Origin: an uncultured Chitinophagaceae bacterium
GTDB taxonomy: Bacteria; Bacteroidota; Bacteroidia; Chitinophagales; Chitinophagaceae
Assembly: GCA_903870685.1 (NCBI GenBank)
Contig: CAIQDX010000008.1
Coordinates: forward strand, 62,001-126,000
Direction: 5' to 3'
Length of the DNA: 64,000 nt
Both the position numbers and the translations under genes were made by a program. This document shows, one piece after another, positions 17,651 through 25,740 of the stretch (its first letter is position 1; each line of letters opens with the position of its first letter). Under the pieces are notes generated by a model, which made no database searches, was not told where the DNA came from, and worked only from the letters and a program-made list of their open reading frames with translations.

Positions 17651-19102
17651 TTAGATCAAATGGAATGATTTTAAAATAATTCTTACACTAATTCCAATAA
17701 CTAAAATACCAACGGCAATAAACATTCCTTTAGTTGGTAATTTCCCTGTAAGCCTTGCTGCAAGCGGCGCTGCCATCACACTACCAAAAATTAATCCAAT
17801 AATAATTGGCCACTGACTAATGCCAATAATCGAAAAAAATGTAAATGCACTTGCAACTGTTATACAAAATTTTGCAGCCACCGATGTGCCAACTGCATAT
17901 CTTGGAGGTCTACCTTTTGAAATGATGGTACTTGTTACTAATGGCCCCCAACCACCTCCACCAACTGAATCTATAAAACCTCCAAATGCGCCAAGCCATC
18001 CAACGTATTTTAATTTTCCGGCGTTTACTTTTTTTGAAGCAAATGCTTTTGTGAAAATATTCACGCCAAGAAATAAAGTATAAAACGCAATGGCCGGTTT
18101 AAAATATCGTGCATATTCGTCTCCGAATTTTATTAAAAACAAAGCACCAATTACTGCGGTTACAACACCCGGTATAGCTAATGTTCTGAATAATTTTTTA
18201 TTGATATTCCCGAAACGAAAATGGCTGATAGTTGAAGCTGCAGAACCAAACATTTCGGAAGTATGTACGCTACTCGAAATAACAGGTAAACTTAATCCCA
18301 TTGATAATAAAACCGAAGTACAAATTACGCCGTAACCCATGCCCATACTGCCTGCTATCATTTCTACACCAAAGCCAACTAATATCATCCAGTAAAAACG
18401 ATTGTCTAAATGCTGTAAAAAATTTCTGGAATGATTGAATACAATTTCAACGGGAATAACAAGCGATAATATAAAACCAGCGAGAACAGAAAGGATAGCA
18501 ATTACAAATAAAATGCTGATTCTTTTATTGCGTTTTTTGTTATCCTTCTTTTTGACCGATTCATCCACAGATAAAATTTTAGTGATCTGGTTTAGTCTAT
18601 TTACCTTATCGACAAAGTTGCCGCTTAATTTGTTACGAATCAAATGAAGATTTTTCAATACTTCGTTTAGTTCGTTGGGTAAGATTTCTGAAAAAATTTC
18701 TTTTAATCTTTTGGCAAGGGTAGGAGATTTGCCGTTTGTAGAAATCGCAATTTTTAAATTTCCTTTTTGGACGATCGAACTTAAATAAAAATCACAGAGC
18801 TCAGGTTTGTCTGCAACATTCACCAAAATATTTTTAGCAGATGCTTTTTCTTTTATTGTTGTTGCGAGTGCAATATCATTAACTGCGATAATTAAGATAT
18901 TGGTTTCTTTCAAATCAGTTTCATCATAAACCTTTTGATGAACAGAAATATTTGAATAAGCATTTGCTAACTGCCAGATCTCATCTTTAATATCAATCGC
19001 AATCAGTTTGATTGTCGTTTCTGGCGAATTTGCAAGTACTGCATTTAATTTTTCCAAAGCAATATTTCCGCCACCGATAATGGTTAAACGAAGCTCTTCC
19101 AA
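17651..19102 (-). CDS. Siroheme synthase (precorrin-2 dehydrogenase/ferrochelatase) fused to a TauE/SafE (TSUP) permease
   Basis: 483 residues from the TTG at 19102. Residues 1-~190 match the Met8/CysG N-terminal module: Rossmann loop LTIIGGGNIALEKL, LIIAVNDIAL, and KIAISTNGKSPTLAKRLKEIF. It turns precorrin-2 into sirohydrochlorin and may insert iron. A Lys-rich linker (KKKDNKKRNKR) leads to a TauE/SafE permease with seven to eight spans (~200-483), with GSMGMGYGVICTSVLL and FGGFIDSVGGGGWGPL. TSUP proteins carry sulfite, sulfate or related anions. The frame is open upstream to 19195 and encodes a conserved-looking LFPIFLKLEEL, so the true start may lie upstream at a non-standard codon. It supplies cofactor for the sulfite reductase at 22582. 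Confidence 0.88.
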   Translation of the reverse strand: MEELRLTIIGGGNIALEKLNAVLANSPETTIKLIAIDIKDEIWQLANAYSNISVHQKVYDETDLKETNILIIAVNDIALATTIKEKASAKNILVNVADKPELCDFYLSSIVQKGNLKIAISTNGKSPTLAKRLKEIFSEILPNELNEVLKNLHLIRNKLSGNFVDKVNRLNQITKILSVDESVKKKDNKKRNKRISILFVIAILSVLAGFILSLVIPVEIVFNHSRNFLQHLDNRFYWMILVGFGVEMIAGSMGMGYGVICTSVLLSMGLSLPVISSSVHTSEMFGSAASTISHFRFGNINKKLFRTLAIPGVVTAVIGALFLIKFGDEYARYFKPAIAFYTLFLGVNIFTKAFASKKVNAGKLKYVGWLGAFGGFIDSVGGGGWGPLVTSTIISKGRPPRYAVGTSVAAKFCITVASAFTFFSIIGISQWPIIIGLIFGSVMAAPLAARLTGKLPTKGMFIAVGILVIGISVRIILKSFHLI

Positions 19103-19249
19103 TTTTAAAAAAATTGGAAAGAGTTTATTTGAATCAGTATTGTTAGACTGATTTGTTTTTGTGTCCAGTATAGTTTCTAATGTTAAAATAATATTTTATT
19201 TATGCAAAGGAATAAAAAGCCTATCAAATTTGTAGGATTATTTTTTGTG

Positions 19250-19320
19250 ACGCCCCGGACGGATTCGAACCGTCGTAAAAGGTTTTGCAGACCACTACCT
19301 AACCGCTCGGCCACAGGGCT
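19250..19320 (-). tRNA. tRNA-Cys (GCA)
   Basis: Read on the minus strand, the sequence folds as a cloverleaf. The anticodon loop is CTGCAAA with anticodon GCA, the T arm is GACGG-TTCGAAT-CCGTC, and the discriminator base is U73, which is the cysteine identity base. The 3' CCA is not encoded. Two pairs look wrong: A1-G72 in the acceptor stem and U28-U42 in the anticodon stem. It lies 45 bases after the TonB receptor stop and 54 bases before the open frame of the siroheme/permease gene, all on the same strand. Confidence 0.88.
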
Positions 19321-19365
19321 ATCAATTAAAGTATGATAATATTTGCCATCTTTTAATTCTGTCTT

Positions 19366-22194
19366 TTATTTTTTAAAGTTTGTATCAAAGATGATGGTTG
19401 CATAATAGAAACCACCTATTGATGGTCCGCCAATATATTGTGTGTGATAAGTATTTAAAAGATTGGTTCCCCCAATCTTTATGGTTGTACCTAATTCCGG
19501 TAAACGTCTTGATACCTGTGCATCAATCGTACTGTAAGCATTCACAATTCCATTGGCTAAAGGGCTGTTCCAATAAAATGCATCCTGCCAATGCCACACA
19601 ATATTGAAACCGGTATTTTTAATAATTTCTCTGTTGCCAAATGAAATATTTGATATCCATTTTGGTGTGTTGAATGCAGGGGTAAATGCATCCGAATTAT
19701 TAACCTGCACCAAAGCAGCATAACTAATGTTCGCTCCAAAATTGAATTTTTTATAGAAATTATAATTCAATCCGATATCAAAACCCTGATTACTTATTTT
19801 GCTTTTTGAGTTGGTCCACATTTTATATTTTTTTACAGAAGTGCCACCTGTATAAGTAAAATATGCAGAACTGTCGTTGCTTCCACCGGTTTGTCCAATT
19901 GTTCCTCTAATAGGTTGTGTAACATCTAACTGACCAATAAAATTATCGTACACATTAAAATAATAATCTGCATCAATAAATAATTTGTTGTTCAAAACAA
20001 TTCCTTTGTAGCCAACTTCAAAAGAATTTAAGTGTTCGGGTTGAAGATAACTGTAAGTGCTTTGAACCAAAATCCCTTTCTCATTGGTAATAGCAGTATT
20101 CTTATTTATGCCATTGCTGATATCTGCATTCACTGCATTTTTGAAAGCTGTTACAGATGAATTGAGATAAGAATTTTCAAACACATTCAACGGACCGGCT
20201 ATGATTCTTAATCCGCCTAAACGTCTTACGCCACCATTATTCACAAAAGCAAATCCTTCAAATAAAGTTGGAAAGCGATAACCGTTTTGATAAGACATCC
20301 GAAAGTTATTCAAATCACTTGGAGAATAAACTGCAGCAATACGAGGATTGAGTTTCGCATCAAAATATTCTGTTTTGTCAACACGTAAAGAAGCAGTTAG
20401 TTTTAGTTTGTCGTCGAATATTTTTTTTGTTGCCTGAACAAATCCGCCATAATTATAATAAAAGAAATTGTCAGTAGCTTTTGAAGCATCAATTAAAACA
20501 TCCGGATTGATATATTCATTGCCATCAGGTGTAACAATATATTTTCTGTAATGCCCGCCAGCTAAGAGTTGTATGCCTTTGGTTAATTTACTAAAATCAT
20601 ATTGCCCTTCTAAATGATAGAATGAAGATTTTAATAAAAGTTGTGCCCCAACTGTATCCCAATTATTAGTATGAATTACTTTGTTACGAACACTATCGAA
20701 TGCAGCTGTGCCAGGTAAATATCTTCCATTATCTGCTGAAGCTCTTGCCGATGCATGCGATGCCGCAATATCTCCGCCATTAGCAGTAAATGCAGTATTA
20801 AAAGCGTTTGTATAATCTGCCCACCATTGTGGTGATTTTTTAAATGACATATCAATGTTTTCGGCTAAGGGTCTGAAGTTAAAAGAATTGTTTCCGGTGT
20901 TTTCTTGTGTGTAATAAGCTTTAAAGAAAAATTCATTATTTTTTAATTCAAAAGCATGTTGCTGAATTTGTTCACCATCAAGCCTGATACGATTTCCTCT
21001 TTGATAATTATTAGATACTGTTCCAATTCTGTAAGTATAAGATGCTTCCAGCGAGTGCGAAAATTTATAATACAATGAAACATCAACTTTAGAATTTTTC
21101 ACTGTGTAATCGGTTAAATCTTTTTCAACATAACCGGTACGACTAACGTCATATGTTTTTCCATGTAAGGTTAATGTTTTTAGATCGCTGTTATATTCAT
21201 CACCATAGCGATTAATTAGATCAGCACCCGGATTATTTGATGCGCCAATTCCCAAAGAAGTATTTGTTTTATTGCCGGCAGTATAATATTGATCGGTTGT
21301 GTCATTTGAGACCCAATCTTTTCCTAACAGGTATGATGCATTTATTTTGAAAGCAAAATTTTTGGTGATTGCTTTTGCAAACCGAATTGCATATTCACTG
21401 TATAATGATGGTGCTATATCTTTTCCATCAACATGATTAACACCTTGTTTTAAATAAAGACTTAATCCCTGATAACGAAAAGGATTTTTAGTTTTAAGAT
21501 TTGAAATTCCATTGATGGCATTTAAACCATAAACGGCAGAAGCTGCACCAGGAATGAGTTCTACGCTTTCGATATCTAATTCAGTAGGACCAACTGCATT
21601 GGCAACAGGTGCACCGATACCGGGAGAAATATTATCTACACCATCAACCATTTGTAAAAAACGTGAATTAGTTGTACCTGCAAAACCTCTTGTGTTTGGT
21701 ACTTTGTAACCGATACTTAATGTTGTTATTTGAACACCTTTTAAATTTTCGAGTGCATCAAAAAAAGTTGGCGCTGGGCTTTCTTTAATTGCTCTTAGAT
21801 CTAACTTTTCAATTGTTACTGGTGATTGTAAAATACTTTCCGAAACTCTTGAAGCTGTTACAACAACTTGACTCGCATATTGATTTTGTGAATAAAGTGA
21901 GATAGAAAGTTTTCCGGTATTGTTATCTGAGATAAGAAATTCTTGTGACTTATATCCCAAGGAAGAAACTACTATTGTAATAGGAAGTTTCTGAAATATT
22001 TTTAATTCAAAAGAGCCATCCTCTCTTGCAAGAGTTCCGGAATTTGCACCTTTTATTTTGATGATTGCACCGGCTAAAGGTTGTGTATTAATTGTGTCTT
22101 GTATTTTGCCTGAGATTATAAAAGCACCTTGTGCTTTTGATTGAGTTGTCAACGATAAAATTCCGAGTAGAAATAAAAAAATAGTTTTTTTCAT
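19366..22194 (-). CDS. TonB-dependent receptor
   Basis: 942 residues. The signal peptide covers residues 1-21 (ILSLTTQSKAQ). A CarboxypepD_reg-like domain follows at ~25-105 (ISGKIQDTINTQPLAGAIIKIKG), then a plug (~115-235, with SVELIPGAASAVYGLNAINGI) and a 22-strand-type barrel ending in an aromatic residue-rich strand. It imports a ligand across the outer membrane using TonB energy. The ligand cannot be read directly. Its place inside the sulfur assimilation cluster, beside a TSUP permease and tRNA-Cys, suggests a sulfur compound such as a sulfonate or sulfate ester (inference). No SusD partner is present. A 190-base structured leader precedes it. Confidence 0.92.
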   Translation of the reverse strand: MKKTIFLFLLGILSLTTQSKAQGAFIISGKIQDTINTQPLAGAIIKIKGANSGTLAREDGSFELKIFQKLPITIVVSSLGYKSQEFLISDNNTGKLSISLYSQNQYASQVVVTASRVSESILQSPVTIEKLDLRAIKESPAPTFFDALENLKGVQITTLSIGYKVPNTRGFAGTTNSRFLQMVDGVDNISPGIGAPVANAVGPTELDIESVELIPGAASAVYGLNAINGISNLKTKNPFRYQGLSLYLKQGVNHVDGKDIAPSLYSEYAIRFAKAITKNFAFKINASYLLGKDWVSNDTTDQYYTAGNKTNTSLGIGASNNPGADLINRYGDEYNSDLKTLTLHGKTYDVSRTGYVEKDLTDYTVKNSKVDVSLYYKFSHSLEASYTYRIGTVSNNYQRGNRIRLDGEQIQQHAFELKNNEFFFKAYYTQENTGNNSFNFRPLAENIDMSFKKSPQWWADYTNAFNTAFTANGGDIAASHASARASADNGRYLPGTAAFDSVRNKVIHTNNWDTVGAQLLLKSSFYHLEGQYDFSKLTKGIQLLAGGHYRKYIVTPDGNEYINPDVLIDASKATDNFFYYNYGGFVQATKKIFDDKLKLTASLRVDKTEYFDAKLNPRIAAVYSPSDLNNFRMSYQNGYRFPTLFEGFAFVNNGGVRRLGGLRIIAGPLNVFENSYLNSSVTAFKNAVNADISNGINKNTAITNEKGILVQSTYSYLQPEHLNSFEVGYKGIVLNNKLFIDADYYFNVYDNFIGQLDVTQPIRGTIGQTGGSNDSSAYFTYTGGTSVKKYKMWTNSKSKISNQGFDIGLNYNFYKKFNFGANISYAALVQVNNSDAFTPAFNTPKWISNISFGNREIIKNTGFNIVWHWQDAFYWNSPLANGIVNAYSTIDAQVSRRLPELGTTIKIGGTNLLNTYHTQYIGGPSIGGFYYATIIFDTNFKK

Positions 22195-22396
22195 TAGTCT
22201 ATTATTTTGGCAGGGTTAAGTAAGATGAAATGTTTGAACGCTTAGTTTGAGAAAAAAATTATGCCCCCAAAGGGCAGCAAGTGCAAGCTGTTATCATAAA
22301 ATGAATGCAACTTAAGTTCTTCAAAGAAATGTTAGAACTGAGACTAAAAATTTGTTGAGAATTGAATTGATATTTCATAATTGAGGGGCAAATATA
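22195..22396 (-). promoter_or_regulatory. Structured leader and promoter of the TonB receptor gene
   Basis: On the minus strand a TATATTTG -7 box (22389-22396) would start a transcript about 190 bases before the ATG. The leader contains AGTTCT/AGAACT arms (22315-22320 with 22334-22339). It also has a hairpin TGCCC-TTTGG-GGGCA (22262-22276) followed within three bases by a run of seven T, which looks like an intrinsic terminator. A competing CAGC/GCTG pairing (22275-22290) overlaps the terminator stem by two bases. This resembles an attenuator, but I cannot match it to a known riboswitch. No gene is visible in the 387-base gap 22195-22581. Confidence 0.5.
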
Positions 22397-22479
22397 CAAA
22401 CCCTACTGAAATAGTAGACTTTAATTTGTCTTCTATTTGTCATTATTTCTATTTTCGTAAATTGGTATAGTCCATAAAC

Positions 22480-22510
22480 TTTGTCAACTATTACTCAAGC
22501 CATACATTTG
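22480..22510 (+). promoter_or_regulatory. Promoter of the sulfite reductase gene
   Basis: TTTG (22480-22483), exactly 19 bases, then TACATTTG (22503-22510) is a full match to the Bacteroidota sigma-ABfr consensus TTTG-N19-TAnnTTTG. It predicts a leader of about 65 bases before the start codon at 22582. Confidence 0.75.
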
Positions 22511-22581
22511 CATAGTTCACTTAAATTATAGGATATTAAAATGTTGTCATTTTAAAGAATCATCATCAATACCAAAAAGCA

Positions 22582-24687
22582 ATGCAAAGTTTTCAAACAG
22601 AATTAGAAAATCCTTTAGTAGAAAAAGATATTATTGAACTGGAACAAAAGATCCGTGCTTTTAAAGAAGGCAGTATTTCTGAAGAAAAATTTCGCAGTCT
22701 TCGTTTGGCAAGAGGCGTGTACGGCCAACGCCAGCAGGGGGTTCAGATGGTTCGCATTAAATTGCCTTATGGTAAAATGAGCTTTGCACAATGGAAAAAA
22801 TTGGCAGATGTTACAGATGAATATTCCACAGGAAACTTGCATTTAACAACTCGGCAAGATATTCAATTGCATTTTGTAAGTCTTGATCGAACTCCGGAAA
22901 TGTGGACCGCTTTGGATAAGGATGATCTTACGATTCGTGAAGCTTGCGGTAACACTGTTAGAAATGTTACAGGTTCGGACATGGCCGGAATTGATAGTGA
23001 AGAACCTTTCGATATTACACCTTATGCTCATGCTATCTTCGAATATTTTTTACGCAAACCTGTTGGTCAGGAGATGGGTCGTAAATTTAAAATTGCCGTT
23101 TCGAGTAGTGAAAAAGATAGCGCATTAGTTTTTATGCATGATCTTGGAATCATTCCACGCATCAAAAAAATTAATGGTAAACAAGTTCGAGGTTTTAAAG
23201 TTGTTATCGGTGGCGGATTAGGTGCACAGCCATTTTTAGCAAAAACAACACACGAATTTTTAGAAGAAGAGTTATTGCTTCCATATATTGAAACCGTGTT
23301 GCGTGTATTCGATCGTCATGGCGAACGCAATAGTCGTCATAAAGCAAGAATTAAATTTTTGATTCATCAAATTGGTATCGATGCTTTTAATGAATTGGTT
23401 GCAGTCGAACATAAAGCGATAACAGATAAAAAAGTTGCAATCGATACAAACCGTTTCGAAAATATTTCTTTACCAACAGGAATTTTACCTGATGAAAAAA
23501 TTCAAATCAACAACCCTTTGAATTTTGAAATCTGGAAAAGGACCAATGTAAAAAAACAAAAGCAAGAAGAATATTTTGCAGTGTATGTAAGGGTTCCAAA
23601 TGGTAATATCAGTTCACATGTTAGCAGAAGATTAATTGAAAAATTAAAACCGGTTATCGCTGATGATGTTCGTGTTACCATCACACAAAATTTGCAATTC
23701 CGTTTTATTAAAGCCGAACATCTCGAATATGTTTATAGTGTGCTTGAAGCCGAAAGCCTTGCTGCGCCTGGTTTTGGAAGTGCTGCCGATATTGTTTCCT
23801 GTCCCGGTACCGATACCTGTAATCTTGGTATTTCGAGCAGCACAGGATTAAGTATTGTTCTCTCTCAATTAATTGAAGATGAGTTTCCCGAATTTTTAGT
23901 TGATGAAAATATTGCTATTCGCATCAGCGGTTGTATGAATTCTTGCGGACAACATGGTATTGCCGGAATTGGTTTTCACGGAAGTTCGATGAAAGTAAAA
24001 GACAAAGTAATTCCTGCTGTGCAGGTTTTAATTGGCGGCGGAAATTTAGGTGGCGGCGAAGCCCGTGTTGCTAACAAAGTAATTAAGTTGGCAAGTAAAC
24101 GTGCGCCGGATGCTGTGCGTGTTTTATTAAACGATTTCAAAAACAATCAGCAACAAAACGAAACCTATCTCGATTATACTTTTAATAAAGGCGAAAAATA
24201 TTTTTACGATTTGTTGAAACCTTTGGCAAATGCAGAAACATTATTGGCTGAAGATTTTATTGATTGGGGGCAAGCAGAAAAATTTGCAACTGCAATTGGT
24301 GTTGGCGAATGTGCCGGTGTGATGATCGATCTGGTTTCTACACTAATTTTTGAAGCCGATGAAAAAATTAGCCTGGCCGATGAAAGCCTTGCCAACAAAG
24401 CGTTTGCCGATAGTATCTATCAAACCTATGCGGCATTTATTAATGCGGCAAAAGCATTGTTGTTAAATCATAGTGTGCAGTGCAATACGCAGATCGGAAT
24501 TTTAAATGACTTCGATAAAAACTTTACCGATAAAGGATTGTACACCAATCACGGCAATTTTAAAGAATTGGTTTTACAAATAAATAAAAATGAACCAACC
24601 GAAGAATTTGCAAAAAAATATTTGCAAGAAGCAAAAGATTTTATCGTCTTTGCTTCAGAATTTAAAGAAAAAACTATTTTAAATTAA
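22582..24687 (+). CDS. Siroheme sulfite (nitrite/sulfite) reductase with C-terminal HEPN-like domain
   Basis: 701 residues. The first ~535 residues are a ferredoxin-type nitrite/sulfite reductase: a ferrodoxin-like half (GVYGQRQQGVQMVRIKLPYG), TGNLHLTTRQDIQLH and the siroheme/4Fe-4S ligands C407, C413 (CPGTDTC) and C451, C455 (CMNSC). It reduces sulfite to sulfide with six electrons. No CysJ flavoprotein is adjacent, so the donor is probably ferredoxin. Residues ~550-701 are extra and helical. Their YAAFINAAKALLLNHSV and EEFAKKYLQEAKDFIVFASEF segments resemble HEPN domains. Genomic context among cys genes favours sulfite over nitrite. Confidence 0.9.
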   Translation: MQSFQTELENPLVEKDIIELEQKIRAFKEGSISEEKFRSLRLARGVYGQRQQGVQMVRIKLPYGKMSFAQWKKLADVTDEYSTGNLHLTTRQDIQLHFVSLDRTPEMWTALDKDDLTIREACGNTVRNVTGSDMAGIDSEEPFDITPYAHAIFEYFLRKPVGQEMGRKFKIAVSSSEKDSALVFMHDLGIIPRIKKINGKQVRGFKVVIGGGLGAQPFLAKTTHEFLEEELLLPYIETVLRVFDRHGERNSRHKARIKFLIHQIGIDAFNELVAVEHKAITDKKVAIDTNRFENISLPTGILPDEKIQINNPLNFEIWKRTNVKKQKQEEYFAVYVRVPNGNISSHVSRRLIEKLKPVIADDVRVTITQNLQFRFIKAEHLEYVYSVLEAESLAAPGFGSAADIVSCPGTDTCNLGISSSTGLSIVLSQLIEDEFPEFLVDENIAIRISGCMNSCGQHGIAGIGFHGSSMKVKDKVIPAVQVLIGGGNLGGGEARVANKVIKLASKRAPDAVRVLLNDFKNNQQQNETYLDYTFNKGEKYFYDLLKPLANAETLLAEDFIDWGQAEKFATAIGVGECAGVMIDLVSTLIFEADEKISLADESLANKAFADSIYQTYAAFINAAKALLLNHSVQCNTQIGILNDFDKNFTDKGLYTNHGNFKELVLQINKNEPTEEFAKKYLQEAKDFIVFASEFKEKTILN

Positions 24688-24702
24688 TTGTACCGGCAAT
24701 AG

Positions 24703-24790
24703 TTTTTCATTGCTTCTTCTTTGTGTCACTCACTTGTACTTTCTTTATTTTGTTGAGCAAAGGTTCCGTTGTATAAGTGTGCGACGCAAC
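24703..24790. repeat. Dispersed intergenic repeat, copies 5 and 6 as an inverted pair
   Basis: The left arm TTTTTCATTGCTTCTTC runs into TTTGTGTCACTCACTTGTAC (24720-24739). After 31 bases comes the right arm GTATAAGTGTGCGACGCAAC (24771-24790). The arms could pair over about 20 bp with several mismatches. It lies at the convergent junction of the sulfite reductase and cysM, where a large hairpin could end or protect both mRNAs. Confidence 0.85.
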
Positions 24791-24829
24791 CAAAGTTTAA
24801 TAGTATTACAACAGTTGGTGACAAAAAAA

Positions 24830-25711
24830 TTAATCAAATAAATCGGAAGATAAATATCTGTCACCGCGATCGCAGATGATACAAACAATAACACCTTCTT
24901 TTAATTCGTTCGATACCTCAACAGCTGCGTGAACTGCGCCACCACTGCTCATGCCGGCAAAAATGCCTTCTTCTTTTGCCAAACGTTTGGCCATGATGTG
25001 TGCATCATTATCACTTAATTCAATATTTCTGTCAATTCTTGTTGCATCAAATATTTTTGGAAGATAAGCTGTTGGCCATTTGCGAATGCCGGGAATTTTA
25101 GAACCATCGGTTGGCTGACAACCTACGATTTGAATATTTTTATTTTGTTCTTTTAAATATTTAGAAATACCCATGATAGTGCCGGTGGTACCCATTGCCG
25201 AAACAAAATGTGTAATTTTTTTATTTGTGTCTTTCCAAATTTCAGGACCCGTTGTTTGATAATGAATGAGTGGATTATTTGGATTTGCAAATTGATTGAG
25301 CATGTGGTAACCACCTTTAGCAACTTGCTCGTTGGTATAATCGATAGCACCTTCCATGGCTCTTTCTCTTGGCGTTAAAATTACTTTTGCACCAAAAGCC
25401 TTCATGGCTAAAACCCTTTCTCTGGTTGCATCTTCGGGCATTACTAATTCTATTTCAACACCAAACATACTTGCAATTAATGCCAGTGCAATGCCGGTAT
25501 TACCGCTTGTTGCTTCAATTAATTTTATGCCGGGTTTTATATCGCCGTTGTCAATTGCATGTCTAATCATGCCATATGCTGCACGATCTTTTACACTTCC
25601 GCCGGGATTGTTGCCTTCTAATTTTGCATAGATGGTAACATTTTTATTTGTTGGAATATTTTTAAGCTCAACGAGTGGTGTATTGCCTATTAAATCTAAA
25701 ATGGTTGACAT
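24830..25711 (-). CDS. cysM: Cysteine synthase B (O-acetylserine sulfhydrylase)
   Basis: 293 residues, a fold-type II PLP enzyme. The PLP lysine is K41 in NNPGGSVKDRAAYG, the phosphate-side substrate loop is EATSGNTGIALAL, and the PLP phosphate loop is AMGTTGTIMG. The start (STILDLIGNTPLVEL), the short length and the GCQPTDGSKIPGIRKWP stretch are typical of CysM rather than CysK. It makes cysteine from O-acetylserine and sulfide; in other bacteria CysM also accepts thiosulfate. It is last in the minus-strand cys group, 29 bases after cobA. Confidence 0.92.
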   Translation of the reverse strand: MSTILDLIGNTPLVELKNIPTNKNVTIYAKLEGNNPGGSVKDRAAYGMIRHAIDNGDIKPGIKLIEATSGNTGIALALIASMFGVEIELVMPEDATRERVLAMKAFGAKVILTPRERAMEGAIDYTNEQVAKGGYHMLNQFANPNNPLIHYQTTGPEIWKDTNKKITHFVSAMGTTGTIMGISKYLKEQNKNIQIVGCQPTDGSKIPGIRKWPTAYLPKIFDATRIDRNIELSDNDAHIMAKRLAKEEGIFAGMSSGGAVHAAVEVSNELKEGVIVCIICDRGDRYLSSDLFD

Positions 25712-25740
25712 TGAATGCTTAATTTAAAATTTCACTTTAA

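Noticed and set aside
22195-22396. The TonB receptor leader as a SAM or cobalamin riboswitch
   Set aside because: I could not find the conserved core of either class, so it is reported only as an attenuator-like leader.
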